64,000 nt of DNA from Streptomyces sp. NBC_01235 (GTDB taxonomy: Bacteria; Actinomycetota; Actinomycetes; Streptomycetales; Streptomycetaceae): assembly GCF_035989285.1 (NCBI RefSeq), contig NZ_CP108513.1, positions 8,742,001-8,806,000 of the forward strand, in the 5' to 3' direction. The stretch's first letter is position 1. Each line of letters starts with the position of its first letter. A program made the translations under genes and the position numbers. This document shows positions 41,257 through 49,754 of this stretch, in pieces. The notes below the pieces were generated by a model that worked only from the letters and a program-made list of their open reading frames with translations, was not told where the DNA came from and did no database searches.

Positions 41257-42485
41257 GGAGCCTCCCGCAAGGCGTGGGTGTGGTCGGTCGCCGGGAACAG
41301 GGCCGCTGTCAACGCGGTGAACTGGTGCTCGAGTTGCCGGGCGGCGGCCAGGTTCCGCTCGGTGAGGGTCCGCCGCAGCTCGGCCGATTGCTTCTCCAGC
41401 GCCCGGAACTGCTCGAGCAGCCGGTCGGCGTCGACCTCGCGAGCCGGATGGCAGTACGCGGCAAGGCCCATCTGAGCCATGAGCGCGTCGCTCTTCGCCG
41501 CGTAGCTGAGCGCGAGCGTCGGCGTGCCGACCTTCAGCGCGCAGATCAGGTTGTGGTACCGGGTCGCCACCACGGTGTCGGCAGCCGCCGTCTCCTTCAT
41601 CAGGTCCGCCAGCGAGGCCGCCTCGGCAGCGGTGACCAGCGGCGAGTCCACCGCGTCGAGGATCGCGGCGACCACCGGCGCATCGCACTCGTCGCCGGTG
41701 AGCAGCCGGACCGGCCTGCCGTCCTCGACCAGCGCGCGGACGAAGCGGGTCGTCCCGTCGAGATAGCGCCGGTGGATCTCCTCGGCCCGGGCGCGGTCGT
41801 CGTCGCCGCCGTGGAAGGCCATGACGCCGACGCAGACTCGGCCCGGCGGGCCCGAGGGCGCGCTCGCCGACGGCGTCGGCAGGGAGAACGCGAGGTCCGG
41901 GTAGACCTCGTCGCGCGCGGTGTCCACGCCCATCGCCCGCATCGCGTCGCGGGACAGGGCGTCCCGGTACGACCGGTAGGCGGCCAGCCGCGCCGACCAG
42001 CGCACCAGGGTCCGGGTCGCCCGGTTGCCGATCGCGGCGGCGCCGACTCCGACCAGCGCGACCCGGGTGCCGAACAGCCGGCCGGTCGCGCAGAGCAGGA
42101 ACAGCGAGTACGGGAAGCCCCACGGCCGCAGCGGCAGCGTGGCCTCCAGGACGCCCATGCCCGGCACGATCACCACGTCGTGCCGGCGCACCCAGGCGGC
42201 GGTGCGGACGGCGTCGACGAGTTTGCCCAGACCCTTCGCCGCGATCGCGCCCGCACGCGACGCGGTCCGGTACTCCCCGCGGTACCAGTGCAGCCGCGTC
42301 GCGGGGATCCCGAAGCGGGTCGTCACGGCCTCGGGTCCGCCGCACAGCGCGTCCACGACCGCCTCCGGGTGTTCGGCGTGGAGGTACCCGAGCACGGCTT
42401 CGAGCGATCCGTCGTTGCCGAGGTTGCCGGAGCCGAGCAGGCCGAACACCCCGACGCGCACCGGAGTCTCGTTCGCGGGCGTCAT
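41253..42485 (-). CDS. Polysaccharide pyruvyl transferase family protein
   Basis: This 410-residue protein is of the CsaB/WcaK type, which adds ketal-linked pyruvate from PEP to sugars of surface polymers. Visible features are the N-terminal GVFGLLGSGNLGNDGSLEAVL nucleotide-fold start (split around residue 20), VIVPGMGVLEA, and the C-terminal VVATRYHNLICALKVGTPTLALSY signature around residue 335, whose R-H pair is typical of this family. It would make the glycan acidic. ATG at 42485 overlaps the previous gene stop (ATGA). Confidence 0.88.
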   Translation of the reverse strand: MTPANETPVRVGVFGLLGSGNLGNDGSLEAVLGYLHAEHPEAVVDALCGGPEAVTTRFGIPATRLHWYRGEYRTASRAGAIAAKGLGKLVDAVRTAAWVRRHDVVIVPGMGVLEATLPLRPWGFPYSLFLLCATGRLFGTRVALVGVGAAAIGNRATRTLVRWSARLAAYRSYRDALSRDAMRAMGVDTARDEVYPDLAFSLPTPSASAPSGPPGRVCVGVMAFHGGDDDRARAEEIHRRYLDGTTRFVRALVEDGRPVRLLTGDECDAPVVAAILDAVDSPLVTAAEAASLADLMKETAAADTVVATRYHNLICALKVGTPTLALSYAAKSDALMAQMGLAAYCHPAREVDADRLLEQFRALEKQSAELRRTLTERNLAAARQLEHQFTALTAALFPATDHTHALREAP

Positions 42486-43429
42486 GCCTGCCTCCCCTCA
42501 CGGCCGGCGACGAGGGCGTCGACGGAGACAGTGAGCTGGTCCGGGTCGACCGGGGCGCGGTCCTCGACCCGCTCGCCGGCGCCCGGCCGGACCCGGCTGG
42601 TCATCCATGCGGCCAGGTGGCGGTAGCACGCGCGCCGGTCGGCCGGGGACAACGGTGCCCGCCGGATCGCCGCGACGAAGCCCCAGACGTACTCGGCGAG
42701 CAGCCGGGGCGTCGGGTGCAGCGGGCCCGCCCGGCGCGGGTCCAGGTTGACGCATCGGGCGCGCTTGCCCGGGTTCGCCCGCTCGGCGCGGGTGGGGTGG
42801 TCGCGGCGGAAGTACAGCAGCTCCGGCACCTGGTGGAAGGGCCCGTGCAGGGTGATCTCGGCGACGAACGTGCGGTCCGCGTGGTGGTAGCTGTCGAGCG
42901 GCTTCACCCGGCGCAGCACGTCGGCCCGCATCACCCCGTAGAAGTCGTCACCACCGGGTTCGAACAGCAGACTGCGGAAGCGCTCCGGCGCGTGCGGCGA
43001 GTCGGTGGCGAGCCCGTACTCGTAGGGGACCTTCACCTGGCCGTCGCCGTCGATGACCGCCTGGCCGGTGTGCGCGAGGATCACGTCCGGCCGCTCGTCC
43101 AGCGCCTCCACACAGCGCCGCAGCAGGTCCCGGCCGTACAGGTCGTCGTGCGAGGCCCACTTGAACAGCTCGCCGCGGGACTCGGCGAACACATGGTTGT
43201 GGTTCGGCGTGGCGCCGATGTTCCGGGGCAGCCGGAGGTACCGGATGCGCGAGTCCCGCGCGGCGTACTTGCGGCAGATCTCCTGGGTCCCGTCGGTCGA
43301 GGCGTTGTCGGAGACGACCAGCTCGAAGTCCTCGTAGGTCTGGCCGAGCAGGGCGTCGAGCGACTCGGCCAGGTACTCCTCGCCGTTGTACACGGGCAGG
43401 CCGATGCTCAGCCTGGGTTGGGCGGTCAT
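42482..43429 (-). CDS. Family 2 glycosyltransferase
   Basis: This 315-residue GT-A enzyme has the N-terminal LSIGLPVYNGEEYLAESLDA and VVSDNASTDGTQEI motifs and WASHDDLYGRDLL, a DxD-like metal site near residue 96. The C-terminal part after about residue 230 is a helical extension. It adds one sugar of the repeat unit on the cytoplasmic side; donor and acceptor are unknown. ATG at 43429 overlaps the flippase gene stop. Confidence 0.9.
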   Translation of the reverse strand: MTAQPRLSIGLPVYNGEEYLAESLDALLGQTYEDFELVVSDNASTDGTQEICRKYAARDSRIRYLRLPRNIGATPNHNHVFAESRGELFKWASHDDLYGRDLLRRCVEALDERPDVILAHTGQAVIDGDGQVKVPYEYGLATDSPHAPERFRSLLFEPGGDDFYGVMRADVLRRVKPLDSYHHADRTFVAEITLHGPFHQVPELLYFRRDHPTRAERANPGKRARCVNLDPRRAGPLHPTPRLLAEYVWGFVAAIRRAPLSPADRRACYRHLAAWMTSRVRPGAGERVEDRAPVDPDQLTVSVDALVAGREGRQA

Positions 43430-44745
43430 GAGGTCCTCACTTCGGGAACGGAGTTGTGGTGCCGCTCGCGCAGGGCGGACCGCAGCTGCAGCCACCACAC
43501 GGCCGAGCCGCTGACGGTCGCGGCGGCGACGCCCCAGGCCGAGCCGACCGTGCCGGCCACGGCCGCCCCGCCGAGCCCGCCGCCGACATAGCAGGCGGAG
43601 GCGAACAGCTGGCAGCGCAGGCTGCGCCGGGCCGCGCCGAGCGCGCGCAGCCCGGCCGCCGCGCCGGTGCCCAGGCCCGCGCCCGCGACGCTGAGGGTGA
43701 TCGGCATGATGAGCTGCGCGGCGGAGTGCCAGACTCCGCCGAGCACGAGCTCGCCGAGCCGGTCCGGCGTCAGCAGCAGCGCCCCGCCCCAGAGCAGCGC
43801 GCCGGTGGCCTGCCCGCCGCCCAGCAGGAGACAGAACGCGCCGAGGCGGTGCGGGGCCTGCCGCAGCACCCGGGCCGCCTCCGGGACGGTGACCAGGGAC
43901 AGCCCCATCAGTACGGCGAGGAAGGGGCCCATCAGGAGCTCGGCGCCCCGCACCGCACCCACCGCGCCGACCCCGACGAGCGCGCCGAGCCCGTACGCCC
44001 GCAGCTGGCTCGCGCCGCTGAGGCTGACGTTCTCGACGAGGTACCGGTAGCCGAGATCGCGCTGCTCGCGAAGCCACCCGCGCGCCCCGGTCATCCGGGG
44101 CCGGATACCGGACTGGAGGCAGCCGTACGCGGCGGCCACCGCTGCGGACGCGCCCCAGGCGAGCACGAAAGCGGCCACGCTGCCCACGTGGGCCGCCACG
44201 ACCATGGCCGGGACGAGCGCGACGCCCCACACGAGGTCGTTGACGAACGCCTTCCGCCCGGCGCCGGCGGCGAAGAACGAGAACCGCCAGGCGTCCTGGA
44301 GCAGCAGCCCCGGCAGCATGACCCCGAGGCAGGCGAACGCGGGCCCCACCCGGCCGCCGAGAGCGAGGCCGGCCAGCAGACACGGCACGCCGATGGCGGT
44401 CCCGACGCCGAGCGCGGTACCCGACGACCGGGCCACCGCGCCGCGCCAGGACGCGTCCGGCGCGCCGCTGAAGCGCACCATGAGCGGGTCGGTGGCCAGC
44501 CCGCGGGAGACGTTGAGCACCACGCCGTAGGTCACCCAGGCCAGGCTGAACACGCCGAACGCGGTCACCCCCAGCGAGCGGGCCACGTAGATGCCCACCG
44601 CGAAGTTGGAGATGCTGGAGGCCGCCTGGTCGGCCAGTCCCCAGGACAGCCGGCCGACCATGGCCCGCTTGGCGGTCCGCCGGGCGTGTCCGGCCGGGAC
44701 CGCCGATGCCGTCGCGTTCTCCCCCTCGGTGGTCATCGGCGTCAC
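43426..44745 (-). CDS. Wzx-like polysaccharide flippase
   Basis: This 439-residue membrane protein has about twelve to fourteen transmembrane helices and the MATE/polysaccharide-transport topology, with ADQAASSISNFAVGIYVARSL at the first helix. It is expected to flip the lipid-linked repeat unit across the membrane for Wzy-type polymerisation. Sequence similarity within this family is low, so the call rests on topology, the first-helix pattern and the presence of Wzy- and Wzz-like genes in the same operon. Confidence 0.82.
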   Translation of the reverse strand: MTPMTTEGENATASAVPAGHARRTAKRAMVGRLSWGLADQAASSISNFAVGIYVARSLGVTAFGVFSLAWVTYGVVLNVSRGLATDPLMVRFSGAPDASWRGAVARSSGTALGVGTAIGVPCLLAGLALGGRVGPAFACLGVMLPGLLLQDAWRFSFFAAGAGRKAFVNDLVWGVALVPAMVVAAHVGSVAAFVLAWGASAAVAAAYGCLQSGIRPRMTGARGWLREQRDLGYRYLVENVSLSGASQLRAYGLGALVGVGAVGAVRGAELLMGPFLAVLMGLSLVTVPEAARVLRQAPHRLGAFCLLLGGGQATGALLWGGALLLTPDRLGELVLGGVWHSAAQLIMPITLSVAGAGLGTGAAAGLRALGAARRSLRCQLFASACYVGGGLGGAAVAGTVGSAWGVAAATVSGSAVWWLQLRSALRERHHNSVPEVRTS

Positions 44746-46016
44746 GCCTTGATCAGCTCGGCGCCGTGCAGGGCGCCGGCCGCGGCGGCGACGGCGCTGA
44801 ACGGCAGCCCGGACCGCTCGGCGACGTCCAGCAGACTGTGCTCGCCGTCGGAGAGGCTGAGCACCCAGAGCATGGCCATCTGGGCCTGCTTCGCGTCGCT
44901 GCGACCGCCGAGCGAGTCGTACAACCCACGCCGGCCCAGCTGTGGCTCGCCGTAGGGACTGAGGTTGACGTACCGCCGGTTGCGGTCAAGGACGGCGAAT
45001 GCCTCGCGGCAGACGGCGAGCGTGTCCGCCATCGCCTCCGGGGAGACGAAGTCCAGGTTGTCCGCCGAGGTGTGGTACTCGGGGTAGCCGGCGTAGGGGG
45101 TCCGGCTGAGCGAGCCCACGCCGAGATCGAACCCGGGCGAGCAGAACTGCCGCTCGTCGTAGCCGTACGGAGTGAACTCGGTGATGTGGTGCGGGCGTTC
45201 GGAGGCGGCCAGCACGTGCCGCATCACCCGGTCGATCTCCGCGTCGCCGCGCCTGCTCTGCTTGTACGTCAGCCGGCCCGGGTCGCCGGCGCAGGCCAGC
45301 ACCAGCCCGTGCTTGACCCGTTCCACCCGCTCCGCGTTGCGGGCCAGCCAGGTGATCGCCCCGATGGTGCCGGGCGCGAACAGGAACCGGTAGGTGTAGT
45401 ACGGCGTCTGCTCCGCCAGCGCCCGGGCCAGGAACGTCGCCACCGCGATGCCGGCCAGGTTGTCGTTGGCCAGCGAGGGGTGGCAGACGTGGCAGGAGAC
45501 GATCACCTCGTCGGCGACCTGCCCGGGGACCACGTGCTCGGCGTAGGTGAGGTGGCCGTCGGCGAGTGTGGAGTCGATGCGCACCTCGTACTCGCCGTCC
45601 GGCAGCGCGTCCAAGGTCTCCTGGGCCAGGCAGAACCCCCATTCCGGCTTGTAGTAGCTGGTGCGGTACGGCACCCAGGCCGGGTGGTCCGGCAGGGTGT
45701 GCAGGTGTCCGCGCAGCTCGGCCAGCGGCATGGTCGCCGACACCGGCACGCTGTAGCCGAGCACGTGCAGACTGGACGCGGCGAAGTCGACGACCCGGTG
45801 GCCGGCGGTGTCGGCGATGTACGCGTCCCGGATGTTCCACTCCTGCGGCACCGTCCAGTCGAGCACCTGGGTTCCGGTCGGCACCTCGTGCACCTGCAGC
45901 GGGACGTACTCGCCGACGATGTCCAGGGTGGCGCGCACACCGTCGCCGGTGATGCTCCGGCACAGCGGGTACAACCGCTCCACCAGCGCGTACATCTCTT
46001 CGCCGGCCGTGGTCAT
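44742..46016 (-). CDS. DUF4910/DUF2172 aminopeptidase-like protein with winged helix
   Basis: This 424-residue protein has an M28-like aminopeptidase core. Metal-site motifs are SCHVCHPSLANDNLAG near residue 180 and EYHTSADNLDF near residue 317. An inserted DUF2172-type domain covers about 60-170, and a C-terminal winged-helix-like segment (about 350-424) ends in AELIKA. Proteins of this layout are regularly found in surface-glycan operons, but their substrate is unknown; they may remove an acyl or aminoacyl group from an amino sugar. The ATG at 46016 overlaps the epimerase stop. Confidence 0.8.
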   Translation of the reverse strand: MTTAGEEMYALVERLYPLCRSITGDGVRATLDIVGEYVPLQVHEVPTGTQVLDWTVPQEWNIRDAYIADTAGHRVVDFAASSLHVLGYSVPVSATMPLAELRGHLHTLPDHPAWVPYRTSYYKPEWGFCLAQETLDALPDGEYEVRIDSTLADGHLTYAEHVVPGQVADEVIVSCHVCHPSLANDNLAGIAVATFLARALAEQTPYYTYRFLFAPGTIGAITWLARNAERVERVKHGLVLACAGDPGRLTYKQSRRGDAEIDRVMRHVLAASERPHHITEFTPYGYDERQFCSPGFDLGVGSLSRTPYAGYPEYHTSADNLDFVSPEAMADTLAVCREAFAVLDRNRRYVNLSPYGEPQLGRRGLYDSLGGRSDAKQAQMAMLWVLSLSDGEHSLLDVAERSGLPFSAVAAAAGALHGAELIKA

Positions 46017-47047
46017 GGGCGCCACCGCAGGGTGTCGTCGACGGCGCCGGCGTCGGAGGCCGCGCGCAGCACGGCCAGCCGGGTGAAGCGTCGCTCGAAG
46101 TCCTCCCGGGTCAGCCCGTGTTTCCGGTAGGCGTCGGCGAGTTCGAGCGCGCCCTGCTTCACCGTCCACTCGCAGTCGAAGCCGGGCACCGCGGCGCGGA
46201 ACCGGGAGAAGTCCACCCGGTACGACCGCGGATCGGCGCCGTTCTCCCCGGTGATCACCACCCGCGAGCCGGGAACCGCCTCGGCGACCTGCTCGGCGAT
46301 CTCGGCGACCGTGACGTTGTTGATCTCGCTGCCGATGTTGAACGCGCGGTCGTGCACCGCTTCCCGCGGCGCGGTCAGCGCGGCCGTGAAGGCCCGTGCG
46401 ATGTCGGCGGCGTGCACCAGCGGGCGCCAGGGGGTGCCGTCGGAGAGCACAAGGACTTCGCCGGACAGGAGTGCGTGGCCCACCAGGTTGTTCAGCACGA
46501 TGTCGGCGCGCAGCCGGGGTGAGTGGCCGAAGGCTGTGGCGTTGCGCATGTACACCGGGCTGAAGTCGCCGTCGGAGAGCGCGTGCAGGTCGTCCTCCAC
46601 CCGCACCTTGGACTCCGCGTACGGCGTCACCGGGCGCAGCGGGGCGTCCTCGGCCACCAGGTTCGACAAGTCGGGGTCGCCGGCGGCGCCGTAGACCGAG
46701 CAGGTCGACGCGTACAGGAAGCGCCGCACCCCGGCGTCGCGGGCCAGCCGGGCCAGCCGCACGGACGCGTGGTGGTTGATGTCGTAGGTGAGGTCCGGCG
46801 CCAGCGATCCCAGCGGGTCGTTGGACAGGGCGGCCAGGTGGATCACGGCGTCCACCCCGGCCACGTGTTCGGCCGTGACGTCGCGCAGGTCCACCCGGTG
46901 CCCCGGCGGGTCCGCGGGCGGCGGGCCAAGGACGCAGTCGGCGAACAGGCCGGCGTCCAGGCCGACGACCTCGTGCCCGGCGGCCGCGAGGACCGGGGCC
47001 ATGACGGTTCCCAGATAGCCCTGGTGTCCGGTCAGTAGTACGCGCAT
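46013..47047 (-). CDS. NAD-dependent epimerase/dehydratase (extended SDR)
   Basis: This 344-residue extended SDR has the glycine loop TGHQGYLGTVM at residues 6-16, the catalytic Ser/Thr in YASTCSVYG and YxxxK as YAESK near residue 146. It acts on a nucleotide sugar, as epimerase, reductase or dehydratase; the family member cannot be fixed by eye. No separate CDP-glucose 4,6-dehydratase is seen in the window, so this protein could in principle supply that step, though its closest look is to 4-epimerase/reductase types. It starts with ATG at 47047, four bases after the PIG-L gene ends on the other side. Confidence 0.87.
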   Translation of the reverse strand: MRVLLTGHQGYLGTVMAPVLAAAGHEVVGLDAGLFADCVLGPPPADPPGHRVDLRDVTAEHVAGVDAVIHLAALSNDPLGSLAPDLTYDINHHASVRLARLARDAGVRRFLYASTCSVYGAAGDPDLSNLVAEDAPLRPVTPYAESKVRVEDDLHALSDGDFSPVYMRNATAFGHSPRLRADIVLNNLVGHALLSGEVLVLSDGTPWRPLVHAADIARAFTAALTAPREAVHDRAFNIGSEINNVTVAEIAEQVAEAVPGSRVVITGENGADPRSYRVDFSRFRAAVPGFDCEWTVKQGALELADAYRKHGLTREDFERRFTRLAVLRAASDAGAVDDTLRWRP

Positions 47048-47050
47048 GGT

Positions 47051-47698
47051 TCAACCCCCCAGGTTGAGCGTGAGTTTGGTGACGGCGAACGCTTCGGCGT
47101 ATCGCTCGTGGCATTCGATGCCGCGGATCCGCGCGAGGCCGAGGAAGGCCTCCCGGTCGTACCAGGGCCGGTGCCGCTGCGAGGGGTAGTGCTCCTGCAG
47201 CAGCCGCACCTTCTCTTCGGCGATCTCGGGCGACAGTGGCTGGTACGCCGCCGGACGGCCGAGGTCGCCGTCCCACTTGACGATCTCGTAGCCGAGCACG
47301 AGGTGGTCGCGGAAGGCGGTGGGTATCAGCTTCGCCAGGCCGCGGTGATCCTGGTGCGCGTCATCGGTGCGCGGCGCCAGCACCAGATCCGGCTCGCTCT
47401 GCGCGCGCAGTTCCTCGACCGCGGCCTTGGCCTCCTCCCAGTGCGCGGGCAACCGGCCGTCCGGCAGCTTGTGCACGGTCAGCCGCAGGTCGGCGCCCGG
47501 GCAGAAGGCGGAGAGCGCGGCCTGCTCCTCCTGCTCCCGCTCGCTGCCACCGCCGGAGAGCACCAGTGCGTCGACGCGGATGCCCGGCCGTGCGAGGCAC
47601 AACGTCAGCAGCGTGCCGCCGGCGCCGATGGCGATGTCGTCGCAGTGCGCGCCCACCGCGACGATCCGGTCCGGGCGCCCGGCCCCGAGCCGGATCAC
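47051..47698 (-). CDS. PIG-L family deacetylase
   Basis: This 215-residue zinc deacetylase of the PIG-L/LmbE type shows GAHCDDIAIGAGGT (residues about 17-30, a variant of AHPDDE in which Pro is Cys and Glu is Ile) and DDAHQDHRGLA with zinc-binding His residues. It would deacetylate an N-acetyl sugar before or after transfer. GTG at 47698 overlaps the cytidylyltransferase stop (GTGA). The altered first motif keeps the catalytic Asp pair. Confidence 0.86.
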   Translation of the reverse strand: MIRLGAGRPDRIVAVGAHCDDIAIGAGGTLLTLCLARPGIRVDALVLSGGGSEREQEEQAALSAFCPGADLRLTVHKLPDGRLPAHWEEAKAAVEELRAQSEPDLVLAPRTDDAHQDHRGLAKLIPTAFRDHLVLGYEIVKWDGDLGRPAAYQPLSPEIAEEKVRLLQEHYPSQRHRPWYDREAFLGLARIRGIECHERYAEAFAVTKLTLNLGG

Positions 47699-48522
47699 GC
47701 CCTCGCTCCGAAGCCGTCTCGGCCGCCGGTCGCGCTCGCCCCCGCGCCGTCCCGTTCCCACACGGCCCACGGGCGGTCGCCCCGGGCGTAGGCGTCGTCG
47801 AGCGCGGCCCGCTCCTTCACGGTGTCGGTCGGCTTCCAGAAGCCGCGGTGCTGGTGCGCCACCAGCCGGCCGCGCTTGGCCAGTTGGGCGCATCCGTCGG
47901 CGACCAGGTCCCCGTTCTCCGGGATGTGGTCGAAGACCTCCTGGCGGAGCACGAAGTAGCCGCCGTTCTCCCACAGCGGCAGTTCGCTCACCGCGGTGAT
48001 GCCCCCCACCAGGCCGTCCTCGCCCAGTTCCACGCAGTGGAACGAGGACTGCGGCGGCACCACCATCATCGACGCACCGGCGTCGCGCCGGGCGAACCGG
48101 TCGATCATCTCCGGCAGCGGGGCATCGGTGAGCACGTCGGCGTAGTTGGCGAGGAACATCTCGTCGCCGTCCAGGTGGTGCCGCACCCGGCGCAGCCGCT
48201 CCCCGATCGGTGACTCGATGCCGGTCTGCGCGAACGTGATCGTCCAGGAGGCGATGTCGGTGGACAGCAGCTCGGTCTGCCCGCCCCGCAGCACGAAGTC
48301 GTTGGACGTCGTCTCCTCGTAGTTGAGGAAGAAGTTCTTGATGTGGTGAGCCCCGTACCCGAGACACAGGATGAACTCCGTGTGCCCGAAGTGCGCGTAG
48401 TAGCGCATGACGTGCCAGATCAGCGGCCGCGGGCCGACCATCGCCATCGGCTTGGGCACGTCGTCTGCGGCACCGCTCCGCATCCGCATCCCGTAACCGC
48501 CGCAGAACAGTACGACCTTCAT
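47695..48522 (-). CDS. rfbF: Glucose-1-phosphate cytidylyltransferase-like protein
   Basis: This 275-residue nucleotidyltransferase makes CDP-glucose from CTP and glucose 1-phosphate if it follows its family. It keeps the N-terminal GGYGMRMR loop (variant of GGxGTRL), the PKPM motif near residue 24 and LIWHVMRYY, ILCLGYGAHHIKNFFLNY typical of RfbF. It implies a CDP-linked deoxy- or branched sugar, together with the C-methyltransferase gene just before it. The ATG at 48522 overlaps the methyltransferase stop. The last 20 residues are a Gly/Ala/Arg tail. Confidence 0.88.
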   Translation of the reverse strand: MKVVLFCGGYGMRMRSGAADDVPKPMAMVGPRPLIWHVMRYYAHFGHTEFILCLGYGAHHIKNFFLNYEETTSNDFVLRGGQTELLSTDIASWTITFAQTGIESPIGERLRRVRHHLDGDEMFLANYADVLTDAPLPEMIDRFARRDAGASMMVVPPQSSFHCVELGEDGLVGGITAVSELPLWENGGYFVLRQEVFDHIPENGDLVADGCAQLAKRGRLVAHQHRGFWKPTDTVKERAALDDAYARGDRPWAVWERDGAGASATGGRDGFGARA

Positions 48523-49754
48523 GACGCGACCTCGACGATGCTCAGTTCCGGTATGGGGAAGACCAGCCGGCCGCCCCAGTCGTGCACGAAGGACAGCTGC
48601 TCGACCAGCTCGGCCCGCAGGTTCCACGGGAGAACGAGGACGTAGTCCGGTTTGTCGGCGGCTATCCGCTCGGGCGGCAGGATCGGGATGCGGGTGCCCG
48701 GGGTGAACCTGCCGTGCTTGTAGGGGTTGCGGTCGACCGTGTACGCGAGCAGGTCGGGCCGGATGCCGCAGTGGTTGAGCAGGGTGTTGCCCTTGCCCGG
48801 GGCGCCGTAGCCGACGACCGTCTCGCCGCGCTCGGCCGCCTCGATGAGGAACCGCAGCAGGTCCCGGCGCACCTTGGCCACCCGGGCGGAGAACTCGGTG
48901 TACCCGGACAGCTCCTGCAGTCCGGCGGCCTTCTCCCGGTCCAGCACGTCGGCCACCCGCTGCGTCGGCTCGCCGGCCACCTCGGCCGGCCGGGCCCACA
49001 GCCGGATGGAGCCGCCGTGCGTGGGCAGCAGCTCGACGTCCACGAGCGCGAGTCCGCCGCTCGCCAGCGCCCGGGTCGCGGACGCGACCGTGTAGTACTG
49101 GAAGTGCTCGTGGTAGATCGTGTCGTACTGGTTCTCCTCGATCAGGGTCAGCAGGTGCTGCACCTCGATGGAGACCCAGCCGTCGTCGGCGACCAGGGCG
49201 CGCAGCCCCCGGGTGAACCCGACCACGTCGGGGATGTGCGCGTACACGTTGTTGGCCACGACCAGGTCCGCCGGGCCGTGCTCGGCGCGGACGTCGGCGC
49301 CGGTGGCCGGGTCCAGGAACTCCGTGAGCGTGGGCACACCCGCGTCCCGCGCCGCGGCGCCGACGTTCACCGAGGGCTCGATGCCGAGGCAGCGGATCTG
49401 GCGGTCCACCACATGCCGCAGCAGGTACCCGTCGTTGCTCGCGACCTCGACCACGAAGGCGTCGGTGCCGAGCCCCAGCCGCTGTACGGCGCCGTCGACG
49501 AACGTGCGCGCGTGCTCCACCCAGGAGGTCGAGTAGGAGGAGAAGTACGCGTACTCCTTGAACGTCTCCTCCGGCGTGATCAGCGGAGGGATCTGCGCGA
49601 GCCAGCAGTCGGTGCAGACCCGCAGGTGCAGCGGGTACGCCGGCTCCGGCTGGTCCAGTTGGTCCGCGGCGAGAAAGCTCTCACATGGTGGCGTCGCCCC
49701 AAGGTCGACGACGCTCGCCATCGCTTCCGAGCCGCAGAGTCGGCATCGTGTCAT
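48519..49754 (-). CDS. Sugar C-methyltransferase (TylC3/NovU type)
   Basis: This 411-residue SAM-dependent methyltransferase has three parts: an N-terminal zinc-binding region (CRLCGS at residue 4 and CTDCWLAQ near 47), a central SAM domain with VVEVASNDGYLL near residue 100, and a C-terminal domain with VVGYGAPGKGNTLLNH near 305. This layout is characteristic of enzymes that methylate C-3 or C-5 of nucleotide 4-keto-deoxy sugars. It suggests a branched-chain deoxysugar in the polymer. The ATG at 49754 overlaps the glycosyltransferase stop. Confidence 0.9.
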   Translation of the reverse strand: MTRCRLCGSEAMASVVDLGATPPCESFLAADQLDQPEPAYPLHLRVCTDCWLAQIPPLITPEETFKEYAYFSSYSTSWVEHARTFVDGAVQRLGLGTDAFVVEVASNDGYLLRHVVDRQIRCLGIEPSVNVGAAARDAGVPTLTEFLDPATGADVRAEHGPADLVVANNVYAHIPDVVGFTRGLRALVADDGWVSIEVQHLLTLIEENQYDTIYHEHFQYYTVASATRALASGGLALVDVELLPTHGGSIRLWARPAEVAGEPTQRVADVLDREKAAGLQELSGYTEFSARVAKVRRDLLRFLIEAAERGETVVGYGAPGKGNTLLNHCGIRPDLLAYTVDRNPYKHGRFTPGTRIPILPPERIAADKPDYVLVLPWNLRAELVEQLSFVHDWGGRLVFPIPELSIVEVAS

